Counted from the first letter of the stretch, positions 1 through 7,704 are shown. The stretch: 20,795 nucleotides of DNA from Caccocola sp964450835 (GCA_964450835.1 CAYVEQ010000030.1:1-20795); one strand, 5' to 3'. Notes: a model not told the origin generated them from the letters alone. Made by a program: numbers and translations.

Positions 1-76
1 CGCCTTTTTGTAATCAACGGGCCGGCGAATAAAGTTTCTATTTGCGGTTTTTGCATGAGATGCTGTGCACCGGCAT

Positions 77-98
77 AAAAAACCGCCGCACAGCGGTG
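77..98 (-). terminator. Possible terminator after the EamA exporter gene
   Basis: On the minus strand, about 40 nt after the exporter's stop codon, a short GC stem (CCGC-TGT-GCGG) is followed by CGG and a run of six T. The stem is only 4 bp, so the call is weak. A second overlapping pairing (44-52 with 78-86, 9 bp) involves the same A/T run. Confidence 0.35.
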
Positions 99-137
99 CC
101 GGCAATATTCAGCGGGAAATAAAAACTTTTCGAGCGG

Positions 138-1028
138 CTATCCGGCTTTTTTGCGCGCTCCTTCCAGCTCCGTCACGAGCATTCCGCATATTATAAGCAA
201 TCCTCCCGCCGCGCCCTGAAGGTGAAAGGGATCCTGCCCGCTCGCCACCGCGATGATGTAGCCGAAGAGCCCCTCAAGCGAGAAGATGACGGCGGCGTGA
301 GTGGCGTTGGTGTGTTTCTGCGCGCGGAACTGAAGGTTGAAGCAGAGTATCGTGTTGCAGAGAGACACGCAAAGCAGAGCGAGGCAGACCCGCGGCGTGA
401 AGTCGGAAATCTTCGGGAGAGGCTCGAAGACCAGAGCGAGAACGGAGAGGGCGAGCGCGGCCATTATTATGTGCAGCGCCACGAGACGCGACGGCTCGAC
501 GCGGCGCGCGCAGTATTCGCTGCCGATTACCTGAAGCGCGTAGAAGATTGCCATAACGAAAGAGAGCGCGTCGCCGAAATTAAATTCCATTCCCCGCGTG
601 AAACCCATGACCAGAAGCCCCGCCGTGGTGAGCCCTGCGCCGGCGAAAAGCCGTGCCGAGGGGCGCTTTCCGTAAAGCAGCCAGACGAGGAGCGGAACCT
701 GTATGACGCTTGTCCCGCCGATGAAAGCCTGCTTGCTCGCGGTGCTGTAAACGAGGCCGAATGTCATCGAGACAAATACCGCGGCAAGCACCGATGTGAG
801 GATAAAAGAAATTTTCCAGTCGCGCGCGGTCGACGAGAGTATCGCGCGGCGCGAGATAACAAGGAGAAAGAGGGCGGCGAGCAGCATCCGCAACGCGACG
901 GCCCAAAGCGGCGTAAGAGCGCGCGCGAGCAGCGCGGAAATCGGGATTCCCGCCCCCCATATGAGAGCGACGAGAGCGAGCGTGAGGTCTGCCGCGAACA
1001 CCGAGCCGCGGAACTTCGGCAAACTCAA
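138..1028 (-). CDS. EamA/DMT-superfamily transporter, 296 aa
   Basis: This is an integral membrane permease of the drug/metabolite transporter (EamA) type, a family that usually exports amino acids or small metabolites; the substrate cannot be told from sequence. The protein is hydrophobic throughout and fits the family's ten-helix layout of two repeated five-helix EamA halves. The first helix holds a LIWGAG-like motif near residues 22-27, typical of the first EamA repeat, and the tail ends in a short basic stretch. Length matches the family (about 280-310 aa). The start is a TTG at 1026-1028 with a poor ribosome site. It overlaps the TGA of a 65-codon upstream frame, so translational coupling is possible. 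The gene stands alone and is divergent from the decarboxylase beta gene. Family call firm, start uncertain. Confidence 0.88.
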   Translation of the reverse strand: MSLPKFRGSVFAADLTLALVALIWGAGIPISALLARALTPLWAVALRMLLAALFLLVISRRAILSSTARDWKISFILTSVLAAVFVSMTFGLVYSTASKQAFIGGTSVIQVPLLVWLLYGKRPSARLFAGAGLTTAGLLVMGFTRGMEFNFGDALSFVMAIFYALQVIGSEYCARRVEPSRLVALHIIMAALALSVLALVFEPLPKISDFTPRVCLALLCVSLCNTILCFNLQFRAQKHTNATHAAVIFSLEGLFGYIIAVASGQDPFHLQGAAGGLLIICGMLVTELEGARKKAG

Positions 1029-1222
1029 AGCACCGTCACCGGCCGCGCGGAAGTGCCGGCGTGTCCGCGAGTACCGGCGGCTTCGTGCGGGTCATCGCGC
1101 GTGCCAAGCGCCGCGCCGGACCCGGAGAAATATGCGGGAAGAGAACGGCGGGCGCGCGGACAAGAAGGCGCGAAAGAAAAACGCGACGCGGCGCGCGCGG
1201 CGCAAGCTATGCTCTTTCTCAT
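1025..1222 (-). CDS. Hypothetical 65-aa leader ORF overlapping the exporter start
   Basis: A 65-codon frame begins at an ATG (1220-1222) preceded by a GGAGGGAAG-type ribosome site (1231-1239) and a TAAAAT -10-like box (1248-1253). It ends in TGA overlapping the TTG start of the exporter by three bases (TTGA), the arrangement typical of coupled genes. The product is rich in Arg, Ala and Ser and matches nothing I recognise. In GC-rich DNA such frames arise by chance, so only its arrangement argues for it. It may be a leader frame that lets ribosomes reach the weak TTG. Confidence 0.25.
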   Translation of the reverse strand: MRKSIACAARAASRFSFAPSCPRARRSLPAYFSGSGAALGTRDDPHEAAGTRGHAGTSARPVTVL

Positions 1223-1247
1223 TTTTCCATCTTCCCTCCGCTTGCAT

Positions 1248-1253
1248 ATTTTA
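1248..1253 (-). promoter_or_regulatory. Possible -10 box for the exporter unit
   Basis: TAAAAT on the minus strand, about 20 nt before the first upstream ATG. No -35 match is visible. The 1029-1348 intergenic stretch holds otherwise only GC-rich DNA and the divergent promoter at 1303-1311. Confidence 0.3.
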
Positions 1254-1302
1254 CACGATTTCGCCTCGGGGCGGCGGCCCGCGGGCGGGCCCGTGCGCCT
1301 TA

Positions 1303-1311
1303 TGCTATACT
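1303..1311 (+). promoter_or_regulatory. Extended -10 promoter of the decarboxylase beta gene
   Basis: TGCTATACT is a TGn extended -10 element with TATACT as the -10. There is no recognisable -35 in the GC-rich DNA upstream, which includes a 10-bp palindrome at 1277-1286. It lies about 38 nt before the TTG start, giving a leader of about 30 nt. Confidence 0.6.
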
Positions 1312-1348
1312 AAGTCGCGTATCGAAACAAAAAAGAGGGGGATCCGAA

Positions 1349-2476
1349 TTGGAATCTTTCGTCGCCGTTTTCCGGGCGATTACCTGTCAGAACCTGATAA
1401 TGATCTTCGTCGGCGCTTTGCTGATGTACATGGCGATAAAGAAGGAGTTTGAGCCGAATCTGCTTCTTCCGATGGGTTTCGGGACAATTCTGGTCAACCT
1501 GCCGCTTTCGTCGGCCATCGATCAGGCGGCGGGCGGCAAGGTCGTCGAGGGCGCGCTTCAGATGTTCTTCAACCTGGGCATCGCGACAGAGATACTTCCC
1601 CTGCTAGTGCTCGTGGCGGTGGGCGCTATGTGCGACTTCACGCCGCTGCTCGCCAACCCTAAGGTCTTTATCTTCGGCATCGCGGCGCAGGCGGGGATAT
1701 TCCTCACGATGGGGCTCGCGCTCTTCTTCGGCTACAATATATACGAGGCGGCGTCGATAGGCATAATAGGGGCGGCGGACGGCCCGACGTCGATATATGT
1801 CTCGACACGCTTCGCGCCGAACCTGCTGGGGCCGATCTCCGTCGCGGCCTATACCTATATGGCGCTCGTCCCGCTCATTCAGCCGCCCGTCATAAAAGCC
1901 CTGACGACGAAAAAAGAGCGCGCGATGAAGATGCCCTACGCGCCACGGCCCGTTTCCGCGAGGAAGCTCGTGCTCTTCCCGATAGCGACAACGATAATCG
2001 GCGGCTTAATCGCCCCGGCCTCTGTCTCTCTTCTCGGCTTCGTCATGTTCGGCAACCTTCTTCGCGTCAGCGGTGTTACGGAACGGCTGTCGCAGGCCGC
2101 GCAGAACGAAATGGCGAACATCGTGACGATTCTCCTCGGCTTTTCCATATCTGCGACGATGACCGGCGAGAAGTTCGTCAACACGGGAACGGTGGTAATA
2201 ATAGGAATGGGACTCGTCGCCTTTATTCTCGACACGGCGGGCGGCGTGCTCACGGCAAAGTTTCTCAACCTCTTCCTGCCGAAAGAAAAGAGGGTCAACC
2301 CGATGATAGGGGCCGCCGGCATCTCGGCCTTCCCGATGTCGGCGCGCGTCATACAGCGCCTCGGCCAGCAGGCCGACCCCGGCAACCACCTGCTCATGCA
2401 CGCGGTAGGCGCGAACGTCGCGGGACAGATAGGCTCGGTGCTCGCCGGCGGTGTGCTCCTCGCCTATCTGGGGTAG
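1349..2476 (+). CDS. Na+-translocating decarboxylase beta subunit (OadB/GcdB/MmdB family), 375 aa
   Basis: This is the membrane subunit that, in oxaloacetate, methylmalonyl-CoA or glutaconyl-CoA decarboxylases, couples decarboxylation of carboxybiotin to Na+ export. The two family hallmarks are present. The first is GAADGPT with its Na+/proton-binding aspartate at about residue 144. The second is NPMIGAAGISAFPMSAR at about residues 317-333, matching the family's NPLIGAAGVSAVPMAAR. The rest is hydrophobic, as expected for a multi-pass protein. I chose the TTG at 1349 because an AGAGGGGGAT ribosome site sits just before it and it gives the usual family start. The frame runs further upstream, but that part is Arg-rich and not protein-like. 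No alpha (carboxyltransferase) or biotin-carrier subunit lies nearby, so the enzyme type cannot be named and partners must be encoded elsewhere. Confidence 0.92.
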   Translation: MESFVAVFRAITCQNLIMIFVGALLMYMAIKKEFEPNLLLPMGFGTILVNLPLSSAIDQAAGGKVVEGALQMFFNLGIATEILPLLVLVAVGAMCDFTPLLANPKVFIFGIAAQAGIFLTMGLALFFGYNIYEAASIGIIGAADGPTSIYVSTRFAPNLLGPISVAAYTYMALVPLIQPPVIKALTTKKERAMKMPYAPRPVSARKLVLFPIATTIIGGLIAPASVSLLGFVMFGNLLRVSGVTERLSQAAQNEMANIVTILLGFSISATMTGEKFVNTGTVVIIGMGLVAFILDTAGGVLTAKFLNLFLPKEKRVNPMIGAAGISAFPMSARVIQRLGQQADPGNHLLMHAVGANVAGQIGSVLAGGVLLAYLG

Positions 2477-2481
2477 CCTCG

Positions 2482-2518
2482 CGCGGCCCGCACAGGCGCC
2501 GCGAAAATAATTTTTCGC
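2482..2518 (+). terminator. Candidate terminator after the beta subunit gene
   Basis: Just after the TAG stop, CGCGGC (2482-2487) pairs with GCCGCG (2498-2503). A second stem, GCGAAAA-TAAT-TTTTCGC (2501-2518), overlaps it and contains a T run. Together they could stop plus-strand transcription, but this is not a textbook hairpin-plus-T form. Confidence 0.4.
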
Positions 2519-2634
2519 CGTCCGCCGCGCAATATCAGGCCAGATATAGTTTCGCGGCCTTCTTTCTGTATGCGCGCCCCGCGGCAGCTGCCTGCCGTTC
2601 CCGCGCCGCGCGGCGGAACGCCCCCGCAGCGACA

Positions 2635-2668
2635 AACGGCGCCGCAAGCGGAAACTTGCGGCGCCGTT
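2635..2668. terminator. Perfect 14-bp hairpin, probable bidirectional terminator
   Basis: AACGGCGCCGCAAG (2635-2648) and its exact reverse complement (2655-2668) flank a 6-nt loop. It lies after the beta subunit gene on the plus strand and at the end of a promoter-driven minus-strand unit starting near 2822. The T tail is short in both directions (minus side reads GTTTGTC), so termination is likely but not certain. Confidence 0.55.
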
Positions 2669-2677
2669 ATAAAAGGC

Positions 2678-2800
2678 CTAGGAGGCGCGGCGAAAGCTCC
2701 CCTCGGTTTCCCGGATTACAAACATCCGTCCTTTCCCCGAACGCTTTATGCCGCAGGTAAATAAAAACGGTATTCCACTCCACGGAGTTAAATGCCCCAT
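2678..2800 (-). CDS. Unrecognised 40-aa ORF in a promoter-driven short transcript
   Basis: This 40-codon frame starts about 22 nt after the predicted start of the transcript from the 2829-2857 promoter and ends just before the 14-bp hairpin. The product is basic, with hydrophobic residues in the first half and an Arg/Ser-rich tail. I do not recognise it. The ribosome site is poor. A second in-frame ATG, giving only 15 residues, has a better AAAGGA site. The transcript could equally be a non-coding RNA: short stems are visible, for example CGGAT with ATCCG. Promoter support is strong and coding support is weak. Confidence 0.25.
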   Translation of the reverse strand: MGHLTPWSGIPFLFTCGIKRSGKGRMFVIRETEGSFRRAS

Positions 2801-2828
2801 CTCGCGAAACACCGTCTTCGATGGGTAT

Positions 2829-2857
2829 AGTGTATCAGTCTTTTGCGAAGTTGTCAA
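2829..2857 (-). promoter_or_regulatory. Strong sigma70-type promoter inside the gyrB-beta subunit gap
   Basis: On the minus strand TTGACA (2852-2857) is separated by exactly 17 bp from TACACT (2829-2834), which also has a TGn extension. Predicted transcription starts near 2822 and runs left towards the hairpin at 2635-2668, a unit of about 190 nt. It cannot serve gyrB, which lies upstream and ends at 3022. The rest of 2477-3021 shows no other gene. Confidence 0.65.
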
Positions 2858-3021
2858 TATCCGAATCAAATAAAAGATGCAAATACGGCTCAAACATTCT
2901 GCCTCGGCGAAAACCGGGGATATAACGCCCGGCAGCGCGGGCCGCGCGCGCAATGAACGGCAAGGGACACGCGTTCGCGCGGAACGTCGTCGGCTTTTCA
3001 CAGACGCGCCATGCCGCCGCG

Positions 3022-4962
3022 CTATATGTCAAGATTTTTGACCTCTTTGCCGAAATCCTCTATAAATTTGCGCCGCGGCTCCACGACGTCGCCCATCAGC
3101 ACGCCGAACAGTTCGTCGGCCTCCACCGCGTCCTGCACCTCGACGCGATTAATGACCCTGTTTTCCGGGTTCATCGTCGTGTCCCACAGCTGTTCGGCGT
3201 TCATTTCACCCAGTCCTTTGTAGCGCTGTACTTCGATTTTTTTGCCGTTCGCCTTGTTCTGCGCATCTTTCATCTCTTTGTCGGAGAAGCAGTAAGTTGT
3301 CTCTTTGCCGCACTGCACGCGGTATAGGGGCGGCTGAGCGACGTAGAGGTAGCCTTTTTCGATTATCTGCGGCATGTAGCGGAAGAAGAGCGTAAGCAGC
3401 AGTGTCCTGATGTGCGCGCCGTCCACGTCCGCGTCCGCCATGATGAATATTTTGTGGTAGCGGAGTTTTTCTTCGTTGAAATCGTCGCCGACGCCGCAGC
3501 CGAGCGCGAGGATTATGTTGCGTATCGTCTCGCTGCTTAATATTTTTTCAATGCGCGCCTTTTCGACGTTGAGTATTTTTCCGCGCAGCGGAAGTATCGC
3601 CTGGAATTCGCGGTTGCGTCCCTGCTTTGCGCTGCCTCCCGCGGAGTCTCCCTCTACGATGTATATTTCGCAGTCGGCCGGGTTGCGGTTTGAACAGTCA
3701 GCGAGTTTACCGGGGAGAGAAAGGCCGCTCATTACGGATTTGCGGCGCACCAAGTCTTTTGCTTTTTTCGCCGCCTCGCGCGCCTGCCGCGCGCGGAGAG
3801 CGCTTTCGATTATCGGCTTGAGTATCTCGGGCCGCTCGTCGAGGGCGTTTTTCAGCCCCTCGTAGACGATGGAGTCGACTATTCCTTTTACGTCGCTGTT
3901 GCCGAGCTTTGTCTTTGTCTGTCCCTCAAACTGCGGCTCCATCACTTTGACCGATATTATCGCGGTAAGCCCCTCTTTGAGGTCGTCGCCCGTAAGGTTC
4001 GCGTCTTTTTCCTTAAGCAGCTTTTGCTTGCGGGCCTCGTCGTTCACCGCGCGCGTGACGGCTGTGCGGAAGCCCGCCACGTGCGTGCCGCCCTCGATCG
4101 TGTTGATGAGGTTGACAAAGCCGTAGAGCCGCTCGATGTAGGTGTCGTTGTACTGGATGGCGACTTCAAGCTGTGTTTTATCCTTTTCACCGCTGATTAC
4201 GATCGGATCTTTGAACAGGGTCTCTCTTCCTGTGTTGAGGTACTCGACGAAGGAACGGATGCCGCCGGGGTAGTGGTAGGTTTTCGTCTCAGGCTTCTCG
4301 GGCCGCTCGTCGGCGAAGTTTATCGTGACATGCGAGTTCAGGAAAGCGAGTTCGCGCAGGCGCTGTTTCAGGATGTCCGCCTGAAATTCAGTCGTTGAGA
4401 AAATCTCGCCGTCCGGCATGAAGCGCACGCGCGTGCCGCGCAGTCCGGTCGCTCCGACGGCTTCAAGCGCCGTCACAGGGTTTCCGCGCTCGTAGCGCTG
4501 GCGGTATTCTTTGCCGTCGCGCCAAATCGTCAGCTCAAGCCACTCGGACAGGGCGTTGACAACGGAGACCCCGACGCCGTGCAGCCCTCCCGATATGCTG
4601 TAGGCGCTTTTGTCGAATTTGCCTCCCGCGTGGAGAACTGTGAGAACAACCTCGGCAGCGGACCGGCCGGACTCGTGCATGCCGGTCGGTATGCCGCGCC
4701 CGTTGTCCACAACGCTTACGCTGCCGTCGCCGTGTATCGTAACGCCGATTGTGTCGCAGAAGCCTGCGAGAGATTCGTCGATTGAGTTGTCCACGACTTC
4801 GTAGACGAGATGATGCAGGCCGCGCGGCCCCTGGTCACCGATGTACATGCCGGGGCGTTTGCGCACGGCCTCAAGCCCTTCGAGGACGTGTATGTCTTTT
4901 TCGTTATAGTCGGAGGCGTGGGCTTCTGTCTGCGGATTTACCGGAAGTTCCTTATCTTCCAT
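3022..4962 (-). CDS. gyrB: DNA gyrase subunit B, 646 aa
   Basis: GyrB is the ATPase subunit of the GyrA2B2 complex that introduces negative supercoils. The N-terminal GHKL ATPase shows EVVDNSIDE with the catalytic base at E55 and the Mg-binding N59, DNGRGIP at 86-92, and GGLHGVGVSVVNALS as the ATP lid. The transducer domain follows. The TOPRIM domain shows EGDSAGG with E437 and the DADVDG triad at D510, D512 and D514, then QRYKGLGEMN. Length is normal and no insert is seen. The ATG directly abuts the TAG of the small upstream gene. An AAGGAG ribosome site sits 10 nt ahead, inside that gene's end. The two are therefore one operon with coupled translation, driven by the promoter at 5210-5218. 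No clear terminator follows the TAG. Confidence 0.98.
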   Translation of the reverse strand: MEDKELPVNPQTEAHASDYNEKDIHVLEGLEAVRKRPGMYIGDQGPRGLHHLVYEVVDNSIDESLAGFCDTIGVTIHGDGSVSVVDNGRGIPTGMHESGRSAAEVVLTVLHAGGKFDKSAYSISGGLHGVGVSVVNALSEWLELTIWRDGKEYRQRYERGNPVTALEAVGATGLRGTRVRFMPDGEIFSTTEFQADILKQRLRELAFLNSHVTINFADERPEKPETKTYHYPGGIRSFVEYLNTGRETLFKDPIVISGEKDKTQLEVAIQYNDTYIERLYGFVNLINTIEGGTHVAGFRTAVTRAVNDEARKQKLLKEKDANLTGDDLKEGLTAIISVKVMEPQFEGQTKTKLGNSDVKGIVDSIVYEGLKNALDERPEILKPIIESALRARQAREAAKKAKDLVRRKSVMSGLSLPGKLADCSNRNPADCEIYIVEGDSAGGSAKQGRNREFQAILPLRGKILNVEKARIEKILSSETIRNIILALGCGVGDDFNEEKLRYHKIFIMADADVDGAHIRTLLLTLFFRYMPQIIEKGYLYVAQPPLYRVQCGKETTYCFSDKEMKDAQNKANGKKIEVQRYKGLGEMNAEQLWDTTMNPENRVINRVEVQDAVEADELFGVLMGDVVEPRRKFIEDFGKEVKNLDI

Positions 4963-5184
4963 CTATGAATTGCTCCTTTTGTTCAAGCGTTCTTTCATGA
5001 GCGCGGCATTAGCCGTCCATCGCGCTTCTAGCGCTGCGCAACGGCGGGCGAGCTCCCGAGGAGTGAAAGATGTCTGTTCTTTTACGCCGTTTCGTTTGAG
5101 AATGACCGTGGCGCCGTCTTCTTTATATATCGCCGCGACGTTTTCGAGGCAGAGGGCTTTCTCGCCCTCAAGCGGAATGAACAT
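4963..5184 (-). CDS. Small conserved-position protein, possibly RemB (DUF370)-like, 73 aa
   Basis: A 73-residue protein beginning MFIPLEGEK. In many bacteria a small RemA/RemB-type (DUF370) gene sits immediately before gyrB, and this protein has the same size, position and opening (Met, aromatic/hydrophobic, then a short loop and a hydrophobic strand). The C-terminal half, with many Arg, Ala and Leu, looks helical and does not match RemB well, so the family is tentative. RemA/RemB proteins are DNA-binding regulators of matrix genes in Bacillus; no function is claimed here. The ATG at 5182-5184 has a GGGGGAT ribosome site and lies about 20 nt after the predicted transcription start. An upstream extension of the frame would run through the promoter and is rejected. 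Confidence 0.72.
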   Translation of the reverse strand: MFIPLEGEKALCLENVAAIYKEDGATVILKRNGVKEQTSFTPRELARRCAALEARWTANAALMKERLNKRSNS

Positions 5185-5209
5185 TCGCGCAATCCCCCAA
5201 TCGTCTATA

Positions 5210-5218
5210 ATTATACCA
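5210..5218 (-). promoter_or_regulatory. Extended -10 promoter for the remB-like/gyrB operon
   Basis: On the minus strand TGGTATAAT is a perfect TGn-TATAAT extended -10. The -35 position (5233-5238, TTACGC) is poor. Predicted start near 5203. The -10 is part of the perfect palindrome TATAATTATA (5206-5215), so the plus strand carries TATAAT in the same place, facing the glycosyltransferase gene. Confidence 0.68.
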
Positions 5219-5270
5219 TGCGGCGGGCTGTCGCGTAAGCGCGAGGCTCTCCCGGAAGGGCGGTGGCGCA

Positions 5271-6467
5271 GTGGGGCTTTTGTATATTCTTTCAAACTCG
5301 CCGGGCGAGCTGTCCGGCTGGGTGGAGCCCGTGACGCGGGCTGTCGCGGCCCGCCGCCCGGAGCAGCGCGCGGTCGCCGTCTTGCTGCCCTGTCCTTACG
5401 CGAGCGGACGCGAGGGGGCGCAGGCGCTCACGATGCCCGGCGTCGCGCGCGTGATGACTTTTCGGCGCGCCATGCGCTCGGCGAAAGAACCGGGGCGCTC
5501 GCTGGTTCTCCAGCTCGGGGGCGACCCGATGTACGGCTGGGTGCTCTCCGCCCGTCTGCGCCTCCCGTGGATGATCTACACGTCGCGCCCGAGGTGGCGC
5601 GGCAAGGTCTCGCGGTACTTTATCCCGGACGGCGCGGCCCTCGCAAGATTCAAACGCGCCGGAGTCGACGAGAGACGCTGCGCAGTCGTCGGCAACCTGA
5701 TACTCGACAGCGTGAAGCGCCCGTGCGGGCGCGAGCTTGCCGCGGCGCGCGAACGGTACGGCGCAGGGCGAAGCGATATGGTTGCTTTTCTGCCGGGCAG
5801 CCGCCCTTTTGAATACAAGCCGGGCTTTGGTTTTTTCTGCGAATGCGCAGCGAGGCTGCGCGCGCGGTGTCCCGACTGGCAGGCCGTGCTCCCAGTCGCG
5901 CCGACGGTCTCAGAGGATATTCTGCGCTCCGGCCTGCAAAAGAGCGGGCTTGAGTGGCGCGGCGGCGAACGCGTGAAAGAGATAATACTGAAAGACGGAA
6001 GCGCGGTGCCGCTCGTTCGCGAAGGGCAGCACGCCGCGATAGCAGCCTCGTCGCTCGCCGTGGCTTTTCCCGGCACGAACAATTTGCAGATTGCGGCTCT
6101 CGGCGTGCCGCTTCTGATGATAGCGCCGCTCAACTGGGCGCAGAAGATTCCGCTCGACGGGCTGCCCGGCGCTCTGCCTCACAAATACCGCGCCGTCGCC
6201 TCCTTCAAAAAAAAGCTGGTGCACTTCTACAACGACAGGCATGAATTTGTGTCGCTGCCTAATATGCTCGCGGGGCGCGCTCTTTTGCCCGAACACCGCG
6301 AGCTCATGACGTCGGAAAGCGCCTGCCGCTACATAGCGGAGCTGATGGAGTCGCCCGAACACCGGCGCGCGATAAAAGAGTCCTACGCCGCGCTCGACCT
6401 GAGAGGCGGCGCTGCGGACCGCATAGCGGCCGACCTGTGCCGCTGCCTGGACGGCGAGGAGTTGTAA
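5271..6467 (+). CDS. LpxB-related glycosyltransferase (lipid-A-disaccharide synthase-like), 398 aa
   Basis: The protein resembles the LpxB-related branch of GT-B glycosyltransferases, which join sugar-nucleotide donors to lipid-linked sugars at the inner membrane. Visible signs are an N-terminal SNSPGELSGW motif, QLGGDP near residue 80, the inter-domain VGNLILDS stretch, LPGSRPFEYK (LpxB has LPGSRxxE), and FPGTNNLQIAALGVPLLM, which corresponds to LpxB's SGTATLE nucleotide-sugar region. The last differs from true LpxB, so the exact acceptor is uncertain and I give no symbol. No lpx genes are adjacent. The GTG at 5271 was chosen because the start motif follows at once and a GGAAGGG site lies about 10 nt before. 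It is divergent from the gyrB operon and convergent with the aminotransferase. Confidence 0.82.
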   Translation: MGLLYILSNSPGELSGWVEPVTRAVAARRPEQRAVAVLLPCPYASGREGAQALTMPGVARVMTFRRAMRSAKEPGRSLVLQLGGDPMYGWVLSARLRLPWMIYTSRPRWRGKVSRYFIPDGAALARFKRAGVDERRCAVVGNLILDSVKRPCGRELAAARERYGAGRSDMVAFLPGSRPFEYKPGFGFFCECAARLRARCPDWQAVLPVAPTVSEDILRSGLQKSGLEWRGGERVKEIILKDGSAVPLVREGQHAAIAASSLAVAFPGTNNLQIAALGVPLLMIAPLNWAQKIPLDGLPGALPHKYRAVASFKKKLVHFYNDRHEFVSLPNMLAGRALLPEHRELMTSESACRYIAELMESPEHRRAIKESYAALDLRGGAADRIAADLCRCLDGEEL

Positions 6468-6558
6468 TAGAAAAAATGCCCGGCGCGGCGCTTCCGGCGC
6501 GACGGGCTAAAAATGCGCACACGGCCCCGAACCTCCTCGAAAGTATAAAAAATAGTAC

Positions 6559-6595
6559 GCGCCGCGTTCCGCAGCCTCGGGACGGAACGCGGCGC
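6559..6595. terminator. Bidirectional terminator between convergent genes
   Basis: GCGCCGCGTTCCG (6559-6571) pairs perfectly over 13 bp with 6583-6595 around an 11-nt loop. On the minus strand the stem is followed by GTACTATTTTTT, a good T tract for the aminotransferase. On the plus strand the tail is CGCTTT. Confidence 0.8.
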
Positions 6596-6621
6596 CGCTT
6601 TATGACGCGGAATAACGCCGG

Positions 6622-7704
6622 TTACTTTCTCAGAACTTTTTCGATTACGTCCATGCCTCTTTCGACAAGAGCCCTGTCAGCCTGGCTGCCCATGTGGCCG
6701 ATGCGGAAGACTTTGCCGGCAAGCGCGCCGTAGCTGCCGCCGACGGCAAGCCCTTCAGCGCGAAAGGCCGCGTCAAGCTCTTTCCACGTCCGCCCGACGG
6801 GAACCGTGAGCGCGGTCACCGTCGGCGAGCACAGGGACTCGTCCGCGGCGTAGAGCCTAAGCCCCAGATCCCGCGCGCGGGCGCGACAGTACGCGGCGGC
6901 TTCGCTGTGGCGCCTGAAGACGTTATCGGCGCCCTCCCCGAAGAAGTGTTTCAGCGCGATGTTGAGCGCCGCGTTCGCGTGCCAGTTATGCGTGTAGGGC
7001 ATAAGTCTCTCGTCGAGCGCTCTTTTCCAAGGCGTCAGCGCGTCGTATCCCGCGTAGCCAGTTTCCTCCGCGCGTTTCCACGCGCGTTCGCTCACCGTTA
7101 TCATGTTGAGGTCGGGAAGTATGGAAAGGCACTTCTGGCTCCCCATTAGGCCGAGGTCTATCCGCCAGCCGTCCACGTCGACCGGGGTTCCTCCCGCGCT
7201 TGCGACGAAATCCGCGACGAAGAGCGCGCCGCTTTCGGCAACAGCTTCGGCTATCTCCGATATGGGGTTGAGAAGACCGCTCGGCGTCTCGCAGTGTACC
7301 GCGGTCACGACGTCGGGGCAAAACGCCGCGAGTCTGGCGCGCAGTTCCTCTTTGCTTACGAATTTCCCGTCAGGCGCTTCAAGGTATTCCGCGCGCGCCC
7401 CTATCGCCTCCGCGATTTCTCCGAAGCCGCGGCCGAATACTCCGTTTGATATCGCGAGCACCTTGTCCCCGGGCTTTATGACGCTTTTCATGGCGCCCCA
7501 GAGCGCCGCCATTCCCTCGCCGGAGCCGATGATCACGTCTCCGCTCGCGTTCAGCATTTTTTTCAGCAGAGACCGGTTCTCGGCGAGAAGCTCAAAAAAT
7601 TCTTCCTCAAGATCCGAGCTGCCGTAGTCTGTCAGGTAGGCCTCGCGGTATTCGTGAGGCACTGAGGTCGGCCCTGGTACGAGAGGTATCGCGTATGTCT
7701 TCAT
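6622..7704 (-). CDS. Class V PLP aminotransferase (alanine-glyoxylate/serine-pyruvate type), 360 aa
   Basis: This is a fold-type I, class V pyridoxal-phosphate enzyme of the alanine-glyoxylate / serine-pyruvate transaminase group, cytosolic, moving amino groups between small amino acids and oxo-acids. It opens with LVPGPTSVP, the family's PGP substrate-loop motif. GSGEGMAALWGA is the phosphate-binding region. FVADFVASAGG carries the PLP-contacting Asp, and GSQKCL carries the Schiff-base lysine at K191. Near the C terminus, FRIGHMGS is the family's closing motif. Length is standard. The ATG at 7702-7704 has an AAAGGAGCG ribosome site 9 nt upstream; a 20-codon extension would run into the leader hairpin and is rejected. 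The exact substrate pair is unknown. Confidence 0.9.
   Translation of the reverse strand: MKTYAIPLVPGPTSVPHEYREAYLTDYGSSDLEEEFFELLAENRSLLKKMLNASGDVIIGSGEGMAALWGAMKSVIKPGDKVLAISNGVFGRGFGEIAEAIGARAEYLEAPDGKFVSKEELRARLAAFCPDVVTAVHCETPSGLLNPISEIAEAVAESGALFVADFVASAGGTPVDVDGWRIDLGLMGSQKCLSILPDLNMITVSERAWKRAEETGYAGYDALTPWKRALDERLMPYTHNWHANAALNIALKHFFGEGADNVFRRHSEAAAYCRARARDLGLRLYAADESLCSPTVTALTVPVGRTWKELDAAFRAEGLAVGGSYGALAGKVFRIGHMGSQADRALVERGMDVIEKVLRK

Noticed and set aside
222..1313. Long plus-strand frame of 363 codons
   Set aside because: It lies opposite the exporter gene and is made of Arg, Glu and Ala-rich sequence with no domain; it is the antisense shadow of a high-GC membrane gene.
1061..1348. 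96-codon N-terminal extension of the beta subunit
   Set aside because: It is Arg-rich and crosses the extended -10 promoter; the TTG at 1349 has the ribosome site and gives the family's normal length.
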